Positions 22,374 to 37,139 of a stretch of 64,000 nucleotides of DNA are shown in pieces. This DNA is from Sinohyriopsis cumingii (Eukaryota; Mollusca; Bivalvia; Unionida; Unionidae): assembly GCA_028554795.2 (NCBI GenBank), contig CM068825.1, forward strand, positions 94,980,951 through 95,044,950, written 5' to 3'. The first letter of the stretch is position 1, and each line of letters starts with the position of its first letter. The translations under genes were made by a program, and so were the position numbers. Below the pieces are notes generated by a model that saw only the letters and a list, made by a program, of their open reading frames with translations, did no database searches and was not told the origin of the DNA.

Positions 22374-22865
22374 GACAGTTAATGGGGTTTACATCATTCG
22401 GACAAAAGGGAGACAACCCTCTGTTAGAGAAGGGATACATAACCATTAGATTAGAGAGAAAACAGGAATAGTAATATACCCGCTACCCTTCATAAGGGAG
22501 ATAATCGTCAAACATATGGAAGTATACTTGTCAGGCTTACCTATCAAATTACCAATAGAGGCCACAATGCAAAGGTTCGACGAAACGCTTAAACTCAACA
22601 CCAAGAACTATAAAATGGCAAAATTCCAATCATGACCAAAAATACAACCTGGATCAAGAATCATGGAAATCCTGTGGGAAGATGCAACAAAACTGAGAAA
22701 ACATTTCGGCCTCCATGGTTTCCTAGTAAGAGCCTGCTACCGTTGATGGATATTTGACCAAAAATGTAGCAACTGCAGATGCAAATACCATGCATCAAGA
22801 AAATGTAGGAGGGAAATAACAGACAACGAGATACATAGCCAAACACTGGAACCACAACCAACGTA
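22374..22865 (+). pseudogene. gag-like remnant with a CCHC zinc knuckle
   Basis: The frame starting near 22,374 (MTVNGVYIIRTKGRQ) is broken by a stop in unit 1 near 22,447, but open for 87 codons in unit 2 (46,044-46,307). After a frame break the region encodes CSNCRCKYHASRKC at 22,765-22,806, an exact CX2CX4HX4C retroviral-type zinc knuckle. In unit 2 the last Cys codon is TTT (Phe). This looks like a decayed gag or nucleic-acid-binding protein of a retroelement whose other parts I could not find. Confidence 0.5.
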
Positions 22866-25800
22866 AATAAATATAATTGCCAACTGTAACACCGATTGGA
22901 AAAGAATTACAAACAGTGGGTGATACAGCCGTAGTTGAAAAAGAGAAAGCTACCACATACAAATATATTATAAATGTCTCACCTCCAAAGGACTTAGAAG
23001 GGCTTAAAAGGAAGACTCTTTCATTTTGGGATACAAAAAGAGTAAATGTATCATAGACTTATACAAAAATATGGATATATAATAAAAACGCAGCTTGGAT
23101 AATCAATACCATCGCTGGTTCATGAATACGCACCATTTTATATTAAATATCTCTTTTAGAGCTGTCATAAACGGTTTAATTGCAAATAAAATAATTAGCA
23201 GCAGTATATGAAAATTGATTTATCTATTTTAACTCAAACAACTCAACACTATCTGACAGCTCAAAGTAAGTGGACGACTGAGATATGTGGGAAAACGACA
23301 AAACTCACTCCCTTACAGTTTTTATAGAGGAAAAACACCAGACACAGATTTTCATAACCATTAATACTAAATGGAACATTTTCATCTATCCAAAATACGC
23401 TAAAAAATTTTACATAATAAAGGCTGTAAAGAGTTTTTAAAATCTTGATCAATAAATTTAGTTCCCAGTCCTCACAGACCTGTTCCGGGATAGTTATTGA
23501 TGACCTTTCGGGTGGTACTATTGTCACTAGCAACAGTCGTGTTGCGGGTGTAGGTTTTCATGTAAACCATAAGGATATCGAATGAAATGAATGCATTTTC
23601 CCCTCTTCCCGAGTTGTCTGCATTTGGTAAATCAAATTTAATTTTTCTCCTGCACGATATTTTAGGAGGAGAGGGCTGCATACTCAGACTTTATTCTGCT
23701 ATATTGAATATCGAAAGGTTAGGGAACTGGAGCATCAATAGCGTGAAGGGAATAGTGTTACTACTTTCCTTCGATTTTGTATCACCTGCGTACAAATGTT
23801 TATGCCATCCATTGAACAGATGTTACCACTACAATTAATATTATCAAAATCAAGGCCTTAATCCCTTCATTAACTTTGTTTCAACTTTTATATAGCCTCA
23901 CCCTCTCCTTTTTATTTGCTTCCCTTTCAACAGTCGATGACAAAATCAGATTTAAGCCAATAAATGCACAAACACTGCCTCAGTTAAGTCAGTTTTCTTC
24001 AGAAAAGTGCATATATCTTTAAAAAACTTGAAAATATCCTAGGAGATCCAACGAATCATAAATAAAATGACATAGGAAACTTTCTGTGAGATGATGGCGA
24101 CTCGTGGAGCAGACTGCAACATAGATATCGTCCATCTTTAATTTTAATGTCACCTACCAATAATGTAAGCAATCATGCATATAAAATATGAAACTAAACA
24201 ATCTACTTAAATTATGCATATTGCACAACACTCTAAGGACACGAAAAACTCATCATCAAGGAAGCATTATTACATTATTCCTGGAAGCATAAAAGCACAC
24301 AAAAGGCAGATAAGGATGAGTATAACCCCATCTTCCAAAACAGAGGGCAAAAGTTTTGATTGGTGTTTTAGAATATATTCTTAATTATCAAAGTGATTAA
24401 AGTAATACAATAACTTATATTATTCCCAACTACGAATTTCACATTCTAATATAGGTGTTGTAACTCCCTCATTTGGCGTAGCAAACAAAGTTTTTAACCG
24501 TTCCTGAAACACACTGATGCAAATTATTCCATTTTACCTCCCATTCAAGACAACCTTCCTTTAATTCCATTGTTAATTATGCCACTATTACATTATGCAA
24601 GGTAAAGCGCTGTTGTCTGTATACTGTACTGGTCAGTCATTTAAATTTCAGTCATTGCAATTCAGTTCTAAGATCCAAGATTTAAAGTTGATATTGGAAT
24701 CAATTATCGTGATCTTCGAGACAGATTCAAGAGGTGATCGACTGTTTCCAAATTAAAACTATGGAAAACTATGAACGGAAGTAGCCATTATACGCAGACC
24801 ATTCTCTCCTCCGATTTTTTCAGTATGAAACCAAACAGAAATACGTCAGAAAGTCAGTATAATATCAGTGTAAACACCTGCATCTTTAGGTACTACATAA
24901 AACTACCTATAGAAAAACATCATTCATTTCATTAGTGTTTATATTTCGACCATGTTGAAGAATTTCCTATTTACATGCCAGAGCATTGTAAAGTGTTTTA
25001 ATCAATTATTCCCTTTGCATAGTTTAAAGAGAAGAAATGAATTATCTTAAAATTCAGGATATTTTACCTTTTATCTCAATTGTAACATAATGATACATAA
25101 ACAACGAACAACAAAATCAACCATGCTTACCCATTGCAAAGCGAATTCCATTAACAATAAGTAACTGAGTTTAAAAGGCAACCAGAAAGTATTATTTTTG
25201 CTCAAGTTGATATTTACATCACTTAACATAAGCACTGCTTTCACGTGCAGTTTTCACCTTTACCTGGAAACAATCGGTGGGCCCATATTTAACTTAATGA
25301 TATTTACAACAATGGGCCATAACCAGTCAAGACTTACTCCACAGTGGGGTCAATTATCATGTATTTCCTAAAAGTACGAGGTAAGATAGATGTAAATACG
25401 AAAATAATAACAGCATTAAAACCCTGCGAAGTTCAACTGGAAACTTTTCTGTCATGATAAAGGACTGATCATGAATGAACAGTACATTTCATATGGAAAT
25501 GGTCATAGCAATCTTGATTACGTGAGATCATGCGCAAAAGAGAGAATTTGTATGTGGCAGTTCTGGGATGAGGTTTTACACGGCAATGCAGCTATTGTCC
25601 AAATACACTAAAATATTGGGAAAATCGCTTCAGGAGGAAATGTTTGAAAGAATTCGCTAAGATCAACATCGAATGAAAAAATTTAATCAAAGGGCGATTG
25701 ATATTACGTTTTGTCAAGGAATGATGGTTCAAATCAGAATATGTCAAGAGCATAGAACTGCAAACCAGGAAGTGCCCATGGTACCAACAAGACTGACTGA

Positions 25801-26074
25801 TACATGCGAAACAGTTGGATCTATTCCAAGTTTCTCGAAAATGCATAGTGGAAAACTCCATAGTTTAAACAGTGGTTTAAAGTAAATTTATTTTCTCATG
25901 GCATGGTATTCAATATAAAGTTCGAACATGACTCCTAAAAAAAACAGTCCACAACAGAATCATACAGAGCAAGTTCTGGGAGACTGATGAAGAAGACAGA
26001 AAAATTCAAAGATATTGTCGAATGTCAAGTGTGCCCGAAATTCAAGGAGCGTGTGTAATCCCATATAGTTGGTA
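22866..26074. other. intergenic, no feature recognised
   Basis: AT-rich. Open frames of 70-90 codons near 23,261-23,838 and 25,592-25,885 overlap on opposite strands and show no known domain. No RNA genes seen. Confidence 0.5.
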
Positions 26075-27095
26075 AAAGTGAACAATAATTCCGTTTTGTA
26101 ATGCATGTTTCATCCTTGTTTAGGTCACTTGATTAGATTGTTGCTGTTTTAATTAATATTTATCCAACATTTATTCAAGATTACAGTTATTTTACGATGC
26201 TCATTACTCAATTCAATTCTGATCATCTTTTTACGTATATACCGCAGTTTGAAAATTTACAATTTATTTCTTATCTCAATATTTTGATAATAAATACGTC
26301 ATTAGTTGTCTCATGTATTAAAGTATTCGTTACAAATAGATAACTTTTAAGATTTCCTGATGTAAAAAATTTGTTTGAAAATGCTGTAAAAATATATTTT
26401 GTTAATATTATAGGTTTAGAACTCCACAATAATACTGCAGTAAATTCTGGACCATTATGTCCTGAATTATTTCGCATCTGCCAAACATTCAGTCGTCAAG
26501 CAAATTTAGGCTTGGGTTCAAATCCCACATCTGACACCATGTTAGGTTTAAAACTTAGTAGTAGAATACCTGGATCCAGTCCTCGACTTCATTCATTCTA
26601 GTTAAAATGCCCCTGGGATGATTTCAGTGAGATAGAATAGACACTCTCAGACTCACAAAAAGTTTACTCTCTAACTATAAGCATTACATCATTAGTAACA
26701 TCGGTGACCTGAGTTTACCCTTTCAACATGCATGTGAGTCCAGAGTAACTATCAGTCTAGCTTTTGTGGAGGCATTTTACAAACAGAATTCTCATATTAT
26801 TATATAAATGTTTTATATGTACGTATAATGTGAAAAATCATGCACACATGTTTTAATATTATTATTATTTAGAATTATTGCTCATATCTATATTATACAT
26901 ATACTGTCATCCATCTGTTTGCTCTTGTATGGGGATTTTAATTAACCTCATATATCTAGGTTTAAGGTAAATATGTAATGTACGTGTACCTCTCAGTCTG
27001 ACAATGTAGTAATTAGTTTATTAATTGACTCGTCTAGAGGCATTATTTTTATGTTACAACGGTTACCAGAATTGAAAGAAATTTGTGAATCTTGT
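26075..27095. repeat. old paralogous segment A (copy inside unit 1)
   Basis: Diverged copy of 4,870-5,900, lying about 21.2 kb from it. It includes a 76-codon plus-strand frame (26,371-26,601) over the GGGTTCAAATCCC block, which resembles a tRNA B box but without a foldable tRNA around it. Confidence 0.75.
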
Positions 27096-28590
27096 ATCTC
27101 GAATAAACAAACGTCTTACTCTTACGGACGGATGCAATACTAGTGATTGTAAACTTGTTTCACCACAAGCTAAGAATGAGATGCAAGCTAGTGACCACAA
27201 AAGCAATCTCATTTCCCCTCATGCTCTTTCAACGTAACCTGTCTGAGTGACATGTGTGTATGCAGACCTACGTATCTATATATCTGTGTTGCATTTTAGC
27301 TTTTTTATGGATTCGAACAGCCCGATACAAGGTATTACTATACTCTTTATTTGCTTCGTCTCTACTCAAGAAAGCAGCAAAATTTGAACCTGTATAATCG
27401 GTTTTATTATTTTTCATGAACGTGGATCTATTACCAATGAAAGAGGCAGGTGGTTCTTAGAAGAGGAATCAGATTTTAAAAAAAAATAATGTCAAAAGAG
27501 TAAAAGCTACTGAGTTGTTGACGTTATTATATATAATTATTTTAGAAATATCTCAAAGCTATTAGTATTTTTACTTTTATTAAGGAAATTAGAAGGTAAT
27601 ATCGTCAAATTATGGACAAAGTACCTTACTTTTCAATATTTTAATATATGCAACTTTTGGTAGACTTAAATATTTGCACGGAAACTCACTTTTCATAGAT
27701 AATTAAGGGCTATAGAGCATACAAGTCGTCTTTACTTCAGATGTACACCTGAAAACAACTGCTAGCGTCGCTTGCTCATTTCCTCGTTCTTAATACAAAG
27801 AAAATTGTAGAAAAGAAACGAACTGATAACATATTTAAATTTTATACATCTTTTAATTCATTCATTGCACTTTCCGAAGGTGGCATTGTGCTCTCGAGTC
27901 AAGATCGTTTTATCTATGTCAAGTAACTGATAAAGTTAGTGTACTTTGGACTAGTTCACACACATTTTTCAAGGAAATGGTAGCAGCCATTATGGTCAGC
28001 TGTGTTCATATATTATGTGCAATTTCCACAAACACAATATCAAAAGAAATTTTAGCCACGTACATGAAAGTAGCATACAGGTATGCCAACATTCGTTGAA
28101 TGGTGCATGTTTTAAACGCAAACAACTTTATCTTACACTTGTCACTTTCTCAGAAGTATTAATGTCCATTTGTCATTTGAATCAAATTTCTGTAAATAAA
28201 CTTGATTATATTTCATATGCGTTGTCGAATGAGTTTGAATATTTTAGTTCCAGATCATCATACTATCGAATACCATTAATATCATCCTAAAACCCTCCGG
28301 GGAAAGCAGAACATTATTTTGCATGACAATCAGAAACCCCATGAGAATTACAAGAACATCTTTTAGAAGATTTCCAATGGAAAATAGAAGAACATGTATT
28401 ACCACATGTATGGTAGTTGGGGTGGGGTATTTCATCTTTTGCTATGTTTCTTTATTTTCTCAGGGTTTTTTTCTGGAACTATTTTATTTGAAGACAATAT
28501 ACATTGTTCGTCGTGGTACAAAGATCCATGAAACAATGTGTGCCAACTTAATGAAACGTTCTGAAAGTTTGCAAAAAGATATTAAACTTG
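27096..28590. other. end of unit 1, with an uncharacterised open frame
   Basis: No recognised gene. A frame at 28,323-28,590 would encode a basic N-terminus followed by one hydrophobic segment (VVGVGYFIFCYVSLF). In unit 2 it is 98 codons (51,966-52,262) with a different end because the duplication junction cuts it here. No homology could be recognised, and chance is likely. Confidence 0.3.
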
Positions 28591-29213
28591 ATTGATTTCA
28601 GTTAGAGATAGAATAGACACTCTCAGACTCACAAAAATTCTACTCTGTAACTATAAGCATTTGTTCATTAGTGACATCGGTGACCTGAGTTTACCCTATC
28701 AACATGCGAGTCCAGAGTAATTATCAGTCTAGCCTTTGTAGAGGCATTTTACCAACAGAATTCTCATATTCTTATATAAATATTTTGAATGGACTTATTT
28801 TTGTAAAGTATCATGCACACAGGATTTAATACTATTCTTTAGAATTGATATTCATATATGTAGTTTACATACATTGTCATCGATCTGTTTGCACATGTGT
28901 TGGGATTTTAATGTATCTCATACATCTAGTTTTATTGTAAATATGTTCCAAACGCCTTCCTCTATGTTTGACATTGTAGTAATTGGTTTGTTAATTAACT
29001 CGACTAGAGGAACTATTTTTTATGTTACAACGGTTACCAGCTTTAATAGAAATTTGTGAATGTTGTATCTGCATATGTCTATTAATTTCCTACCTCTTGT
29101 CGCAGTTTAAAAGACTGAAAAGTCATCTTACAAATCACATGGCCAATAACAGTCTTTTCAAGTGCACTGGATCCAGCAAGGGAACACGTGTGTCACGGAT
29201 TGATTAAGATAAA

Positions 29214-30429
29214 TGCAATGAACTGACAACGAACAGTGCAAAACTAGTATCTAAGTAGCCTAAGCGCTTTCGACTCTTAATGAGTCTTTTTCAAAGGCAA
29301 AATACAAAACATAGAAAAGACAAACAAACAAAACACAAAAACCGTTGTGTTTGCAAAACTGTACATGTCTGTTTCTACGGGAATTAAACCTTTAAATGTA
29401 TTATGTTTCAACTAGTTTATTTCAACTTGTTGAGGATTCTCGAAAATATTTTTATTTCTTTAGAAATCGATGAGCCATAACGACATCTGTTTTTTTATGT
29501 AAATCTATGGAAGCGCAAATTCTATCCCAGATATTTCATTGTTATAGTAGTAAGTATAGGCTATTAAGCAAATTTAGAGAATTATTTAAAAAAAATATGT
29601 CGGCTGCAGAAGATAATTTGATTTGTGCATGGCTGTCTTTTTCTAGTCTCCTTAGTTTAAGCTGCTTGCTTTCAATGTTCTAAGGCGGCGTATCCAGTAA
29701 GATTCCTTTTCTTTCCTAGTTTCAGAACTCAAGTTGGGGTTGTGAGCAATTACAATAAGTGTTATATCACTGAAAGTGTGGCCTACTAAAATAATGGAAA
29801 AAAGGAAAAGGCTGATAGGATACCATTTATCCTGATCTACCATCCAGACAACCCCAAAGTAGGTAATTTTCATCGAGAAACACTGGCCCATCGTGGAATC
29901 CTCAGACGTACTAAAGTTAATCCTCCCGAATAAACCTGTAGTAGCCTACCGGAGACAAAAAAAAATCAAAGGCATCCTAGTCAGGGCGAACCTAACGCCA
30001 ATAACTAATCGAGAACACCCTTGTCAATCTGGACCCTGTGGCGATAAAAGGTGCAAAACCTGTCAACATATGATAGAGACCTGGCTGTTTTCTAGCAACT
30101 TGACTAGAAAAAAACCTAAACTTACATGGTCCAAACAAAATGTGAAAAACAGATAATGTAATTTATCTCATCACATATAAAATCTGTAGCCTTCAGTTTG
30201 TCGGAGAAACTGAAAAGCTACACAAAATGATCGACCTTCATAGATCTGATTGGATGACAAAGAAACTGTACAGAAGCCCGATCGCAGAAAACTTCTCCCC
30301 TGGCCACATTTTCAGTAACATAACACTTATTGCATTTGTTATATTTGCCTTTGAAAAAGACTCATTAAGAGTAGAAAGCGCTTAGGCTAGATAGATACTA
30401 GTTTTGCATTGTTCGTTGTCATTATTGCA
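29214..30429. mobile_element. Penelope-like fragments, unit 2 copy
   Basis: Same inverted arrangement as at 6,043-7,257: minus-strand GIY-YIG C-terminus at 29,652-29,891, plus-strand Cys motif and GIY-YIG at 29,893-30,385, and inverted arms at 29,214-29,301 and 30,344-30,429. Small changes only. Confidence 0.65.
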
Positions 30430-30557
30430 TATATATGTTATGGAATTTATACTCTAAATTTTATACGACTACATTCTGCCACTCTAGAGTTACTGCGACT
30501 ATTCTTGCACACTATCTCTACTTGGTCGAAGAATTATGTCTTGAGATTCTTCACAGT

Positions 30558-30858
30558 TGACGTTGCACTAATGTAGATAAAAGAATGTTGTTTTTTTTTT
30601 AAACAATGTAAGACTAAATTCCAATTTACCATCGAAACAATATGTTTAATGCGATGGTTTTCATCACTTGCGTCGAGACACACAAAGGTGTGGTAAACGT
30701 CGATACAAAAGATTATAATACAAAATCAAGAACTACAAAGCTTTAGAGGACGTAAAACATTTACAAACAGCTCAAGGAGGGGGCTTGTTTAATTTGACGT
30801 TGCACTAATGTAGATAAAAGAATGTTGTTGTTTTTTTAAACAATGTAAGACTAAATTT
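30558..30858 (+). repeat. pair of about 64-bp direct repeats, unit 2 copy
   Basis: Counterpart of 7,385-7,685 with slightly different T-tract lengths. Confidence 0.65.
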
Positions 30859-31481
30859 CACAGTTATTAAACAGAATAAAGTTGGTCGCATTGATGAAGA
30901 CGTACCGCATCCTTTATTCGTCTTCTTTTATTTTTATATCTCATGCGATCAATGTCATTATAAAAACAGTTCCCCTCAAGTTTTGCTAATTATTTGTTTT
31001 TATACCAGAAAGGTGATTTTAAATGATTTTCTCTGGCATCAAATTGTTTCCATCCTGTTTAACATTTAGATCAATACAAATTTCATACATTTAATACATT
31101 TCAAACGAAAACTATCAAAGAAAACTTGATTGTGCGACAAATTAACACACATATTAACCAGGAGTAAATTTTCCTTAAAGGGTTGTTTGTAATTTTGTTT
31201 ATTGAAATCGTATCTCTTTCAAAACTAAAATGACTTCATAGAAGGGAAATGTAGAATTTATATTATATCTGTATGATTTCCAAATCATTTCAAAGCCAAA
31301 ATTTGCCGTTTTCTTGAATAAAATAGGTGATGGTGAGACAAGTGTTTAAAATCAAATTAAAATAATGGAAATAGTTGTATCATGTTTGCAATGTTTTTGA
31401 AAGATTGCATAAGATTATTCAGTGTGTTTCATAAATTTATTACAAATGAGTACTCATGAAAATCCTGATTTAATTCTTCCT

Positions 31482-31698
31482 CATACATACATACATACAT
31501 AACCACACACATACATACATACATACATATACACACACACTAACACACACACATACATACATACAGACATACATACATACATACATACCCACACACCCAC
31601 ACACATACAGACATACATATATACATACATACATACATACATACATACATACATACATACATAACCACACACTCACACACATACATACATACATATAT
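31482..31698. repeat. TACA-type microsatellite, unit 2 allele
   Basis: Interrupted CATA/TACA repeat, shorter than in unit 1, with the CCACACA interruptions in different places. Confidence 0.95.
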
Positions 31699-32900
31699 TA
31701 TTTACTTTTCTTCGCACAAATTCCTCGCTCTTGTCTTATAGCCACTATAAATGAAACTTTAAAAAGCGTAATAAATGAAGTCGTGTTATTTGTTACGTGT
31801 TTAAGCTCGAATAAACAGTAACACAGAAAGAGTGACAACAAGTTTTTTAAAATTTAACAAACAATTTATTTTCCTTAAAAATATTCTGTAAAAATGAAAA
31901 AAGGAGAAGAACTTACGGTTTCAAGAAAATTTCTGTGTGAGCACTCCTCAAAAAATTGCCAGAGAATAAAGAATTAATCCTTCTGAAATCCAACTGATCT
32001 GAATAAAATTATAGCTCAAGATCTGGTTACAACAAACTAATTTGACATCAGTGTAAAAAGCACCAAACTGAGATCTCTCTCTCTAAAACAAAGGTTATAT
32101 TGTAATATAAGACGCAGTTTCGAAATTCCCCTTAGTTGCGAAATCAAAATGGGGGTCACGTGATCAATGTTTATATCACGTAGACAGAATATGGCCTTGA
32201 TTAGAAAAATAATTTTCTCTAAATTAAAATAATAAAATACAAAGTTGTTTACATCTTGAACCATGTTGGCCCATCATGACCTTGGAAACAACCAATCATT
32301 GAAAATAAAATAGAACTTTGTTTACTAATTATGAATCAAGGTCAGCATCCATGCCAACACCTGGTGTTTATGAAAAGAATGAGTCAGGTAAACCAATTTT
32401 CTGGAAAAATATCATCTCTAGTGAATAAATTTACATTATAATAGCATATAATAGAATAAAAATTTTAAAACTGACAAACAAAAAATTTAAAATAAATATG
32501 AATTAAATCAGATATACGTAACATATTCCCTTTGTGTATACCTTTGTTTTCAAGGTTTCAACCCTCTTGTTCAAATTTCCCATTATAAATGTCCATATTA
32601 TCACCGTATTCCTCGTAACTTGCATGTAGCGATATTAATTTTGAAATATTAGCAATGCACCTTAGCTGAGGGAATCTTGTCGCTGCCATCGTGACACGTA
32701 ACAATTAACATTAAGGAATGGGCTAGGGCACCGCCATAAATCTCTAGTCTGAAATGGATTAATGTTCCTGTTTGAGACATGATTTATTTTTAATAGGGAT
32801 AAGAGTTTGAGTCAGGACGAGGCAAAGTGAATGTTGGTTTAAATAGCGATAAAAAAACGAGAAAGGGAAGACAATCCTGACAAAGTTTTGAAATAAGTGT

Positions 32901-34004
32901 CATAAAATGAACTTTTTCAGAAATAAATGTTAATATAGGATGAATAGATAGAAATATTCTAACTTCATTGGCGTGTTAATGTTTTGCCGTTAGATAAAGT
33001 TAATCCTTAATAAGGGGGTGTGCTTCCCAGGCGAAACTGTTTTAAGTATTCTCCCCAGAAAATTTCGCCAGTTTAAGTTTCTGTGGTTAAGAAAAAATTT
33101 TGACTCCAAGATTAGTAGAAAGTAATTTTCTCGTATAAATTGTACATGGGACGGTTTCTGGAAGTGGAGGGACACGGAACTAACAGAAACAAACAGATTC
33201 GGCTGCAATGTAAGAACGAGTCTAAAGAAGGCACAGGGTATGGTCTCAATGGCAAACAATACGTTCATTGATATAAGTTTGTTATTATTTATTGTATTTA
33301 TTTATACATCAATCTTCATAAGTTATTACATGCATTCATTTGTCTTGAACGGGATATGACTCAGATATTCTAAGAATTGCATACAATATTTCTTTGATAT
33401 AAATGTGTTCGAATGTGCTCATTTTTTTGTAGTAAGAGTCATGTATTCTATGGATTTCATGCTGGTAATGTTCTCATTTCTCTGTTTTGAATTATGTGGA
33501 TCGTGTAGGCTAGGAATTGATTTTTGATGTATCTGGAAATTCTAGGCAAGTAAAGTAGTTAAGATAAGACGTGAAGTCCATTAATTCATTTGTGTAATTA
33601 AGTTGTGAATTATTTTCAACCGAGAATCGTGCACCTACCAATTGATTTAGTTCAGTCAGTGATTTGTGATCCACAGCAGGAGCGTACAATGAGTTTATTA
33701 CGATGTCTAGTTATGTCATAGTTGAACTAGGAATGCTGAATAACCGCGAGGGAGAGGCATTAATGTTATGGTATCAAAATTGTGCTTATCGCTGTCAGGC
33801 TAAATACTCACCCATATTAACCATAGTTTATGTTGTATGTCGATCAGATGATACCTGACGTAACAAGAGTGAGAATATTGTTCGATCCCAGAAGATCAAA
33901 ACCTGACAAAGATTTCGGTTGCTTTTTTATTATTTGAAATTTAAAATACTCCACACCTGTACTATACAGTGAGAAAAGAGAGCAGCAGACCACCCGAAAG
34001 TGGC

Positions 34005-34051
<47 letters not shown>

Positions 34052-34130
34052 CGGAAAGGACGGATGCAACCAGGTTATGCAGGGAGGTCGGCAATAGATT
34101 TATATCATTCACTCCATTCTAGGATGATAT
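32901..34130 (+). repeat. LTR-like sequence with GA microsatellite, unit 2 copy
   Basis: Counterpart of 9,770-10,960. It retains about 55 bp near 33,181 (around AACAGAAACAAACAG) that unit 1 has lost; the inverted arm at 22.0 kb also has this stretch, so unit 1 carries the deletion. The GA tract is at 34,005-34,048. Confidence 0.5.
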
Positions 34131-37100
34131 TTGTATAAACTGAACGGCTAATTGCATTTATTTTAGAGCTTGGTAATTTTATTTCTAAGACACGTGTATT
34201 GTTCATATGTCATGTTCAATTTCCAGTTTCTTTATGTAACTAGTTAAATGGTTATTTTATACATAATGTGGCTTGCGTTGCTCTATTCTATATTTCCGCT
34301 CAGATCCCTGTTATTTCATTCATTAATTTCATAGTTTTTATATTAATTTTTCCATCCGGTCATCTCCTAAATAACGATAACCACACCAAAGCCACATAAC
34401 TAGGGGGAGGAGGCCAGACCCACCATATATCATTCCAAATGATTGCTTCATTTTCCTCTTCATTTTATCTTGTTCAAAATTCTTGACCTACCTTTGGAAA
34501 CACGCCAACCTTTGTAATTTAGAGTTGATTCTCTACAAATTTAAACTTGTCTCTTTCATGTAGGCATATTATTCCCGGAAACTATCATCGTATGTAGCAG
34601 GGGAGAGAGCAATGTGACTGCTGAATTTTGCGACAGCTTAACGGTGGGCACATATAAAAAGAAATGCAAACTGCTGTATGAACCCTCATCGATATTTGCT
34701 TCACCCAAATGCACGAGAAGAAATGCAGGGTGCATATATTGTGCAATTCAATATGCAAAAAGGTATATGATAGAAACATGACCTAAAATCTACCAGTCGT
34801 AAATACTCCCACAATGACCTTCGTTTCTTGCCAATGAATGTGACAACGCGGCTGCTTTTCCATGTGAAGAGTCGATTTGCATGTGATTTGTGGGATGTTT
34901 CTCTATCCGCTGAAGAAGAAATCATTATCTTTTTCCATATATTGAATGATATATTTTTCAACTTAGCATATCAGTCTTCTATTTGCACATCTTCCACCCT
35001 CCCACCGTCCACAAACAAAAAAAAGACGTAAAGAAAAAAATAAGCAAAATGTATATTCAGTCTTTACGCGTCAATATCGGATCAGGCGAAATCGTTCTCA
35101 CTTGGACGATAAGATTAAAAATAAAAAAATAAAAAACGAAAGTTAAAACGCATCGTGACATAGTGTAAACGTTTGGCAGAATGATTATGTTTGAACAAAG
35201 CTTCTTCTTCTATCCTTAATAGAAAATCAGTGATAACCAGTACACAATACCAGATGAAATACGCTTTTGATTAATGGTTTTGAGAAATTGTATAATTCGG
35301 TATACTGTGGTATTTAATTCCCACCAGATTATCACTAGTACTAATGTCACAGGATTCTTTTATTTGAAGCTTTTCAAGAAACCTGAATTTGAAAAACACA
35401 TTCTAATTTCTTCTTCTAAATATCCATTCACGGCACTGTAAGTAAGCTAATTTCGACTGAATTCTCTTTTCCAGTATGTAATTTGCAAAACTGTGATCAT
35501 AACAATGAACAATTTTTAATCGCTCCTCGTATTCTTTATGTAACTTAATTAAAATGCTGCTTATTTATTTTGGGGTCGATAACACAAAGTTTTTAACTTT
35601 CATACTGCATGGCACAGGTAAATGCATAAAACGGCCTTTGTTATGTTCTGCTTTCCATCCCTTTGCCAGGGTCTGTTTTCACAAATCTTTCGTTATCCAT
35701 GTTTGTGTATGTGAATCAAGTAATGTAGTTGTTGCTATGAGACTGGAAACTAAACACATAGCAGCTGTGTGGTGTCGAAAACCAGGTTGCTTCACTCATA
35801 TATCTATTTCTTCCTGGCCAAACCCTTAGTGAGCCAATGGGCCAAGGCACTTTAATTTTACAGAGCGAACTGTATGCAATGTATAAAAGTGGCTGTACTT
35901 GCAGCACAGGACACTATATCAACGAGCGCTTTGTAATTCCAGTGAATAACTTAAATAAATGATTCCTCTCACATTATATCTGTACACAACTAAAAGCTCT
36001 GATTATAGATTCCCAAAGAGGATATGAAATAAGAATGAAGAATTGTTTCCTAAAACCTGTTCTTATAGAAACTGTCTCCTGACTTATGCTGCAAGAACAT
36101 GTTGCCGGGAAACTAATGATTTCAAAATATAAAAAAAATCACTAATTCATAAATAAGTCGGTCCTTGAACTTAATTTTAATAAGTATCTCAATCAAGGAC
36201 AAAGGTTAAGAAAACAATATAAATTAAATATAAATAACATTAGATACTTGAAGCAGGATGGGCAATATGTATCATCCCTACTTTTGATTGATCTGATACA
36301 TATACTCTAAACGTAATTCAGTATATTTAAGAACCACTCTTTGCGGAGGCAATTTCATTACTTCAAATGAACATAATTACATCGTTCACTGATGCATAAA
36401 AACAACGCAAAATTTCAACAAGGACGAGTTCTTACATTTGTTTCAAACAGAACTCAAACATTATTAATGTTTAACGATTGACCTTTATCAATATTTTTGT
36501 GTGTTCGTAACGTATATGATTTTAATGTCATTGTGTGATATGGATATTATGACTCCTACATTGCAGTACTGTTTAAAATATCCATATCCGCGCCTGAAAC
36601 ATAGTTCTACAAATTTATTTTGCCTCCAGTTCCGGACAACCTTCTTTTATCTCCAGCCTGAATAATACCAATTTGACAATATGCGACGTCACATACACGT
36701 TTTTACCCCGTATACCGTACTGGCCTATTTCTCCAATTTTTATCAGTGCAATTCAGTAAAAAGGTCCAACCATTTAAGACGAGACTAATAGAGTAGTATC
36801 GTCATCTTCTAGACAATTGTAAGAGGAGATAGAGGATTTATAAATTGATGCACCGGAAATATAAGCGACGAAACCTGGCTGTAGGGATGCAAATTTATGT
36901 CGATCTATAACGAGCACATTACTTTTGAACAGAGAACAATTAATTAGATTTATGGGGACATGTGCTTGTTAAATATCTATATTGCAATGATTTCTAATGT
37001 ATGTGTCGGGAAGTGATTCTTAATTAAGCCTTCGTTTACTTAACCATTAGACAACTAGAAAGGGAAGGATAACTTTGATTTTATATCGAAACTGTCTGGT

Positions 37101-37139
37101 TTTTCCAGAATCAGTTGTTTGGAAATCTAGAAGTCAGGC
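34131..37139. other. intergenic, no feature recognised (unit 2)
   Basis: Counterpart of 10,961-13,969. The open frames here mirror those of unit 1 with frame-changing indels and no known domain. Confidence 0.45.

Larger units (their letters stand above)
5420..28590. repeat. tandem duplication, unit 1 (23.17 kb)
   Basis: Every landmark in this interval recurs in the same order and orientation 23.13-23.67 kb downstream. The unit starts at ATTGATTTCAG (5,420) and ends at TTAAACTTG (28,590), where ATTGATTTCAG follows again. Only one base (G) is shared at the junction. Differences from unit 2 are scattered substitutions, microsatellite length changes and a few indels. The sequence left of 5,420 does not recur at the left edge of unit 2, which fixes the breakpoint. 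Confidence 0.92.
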
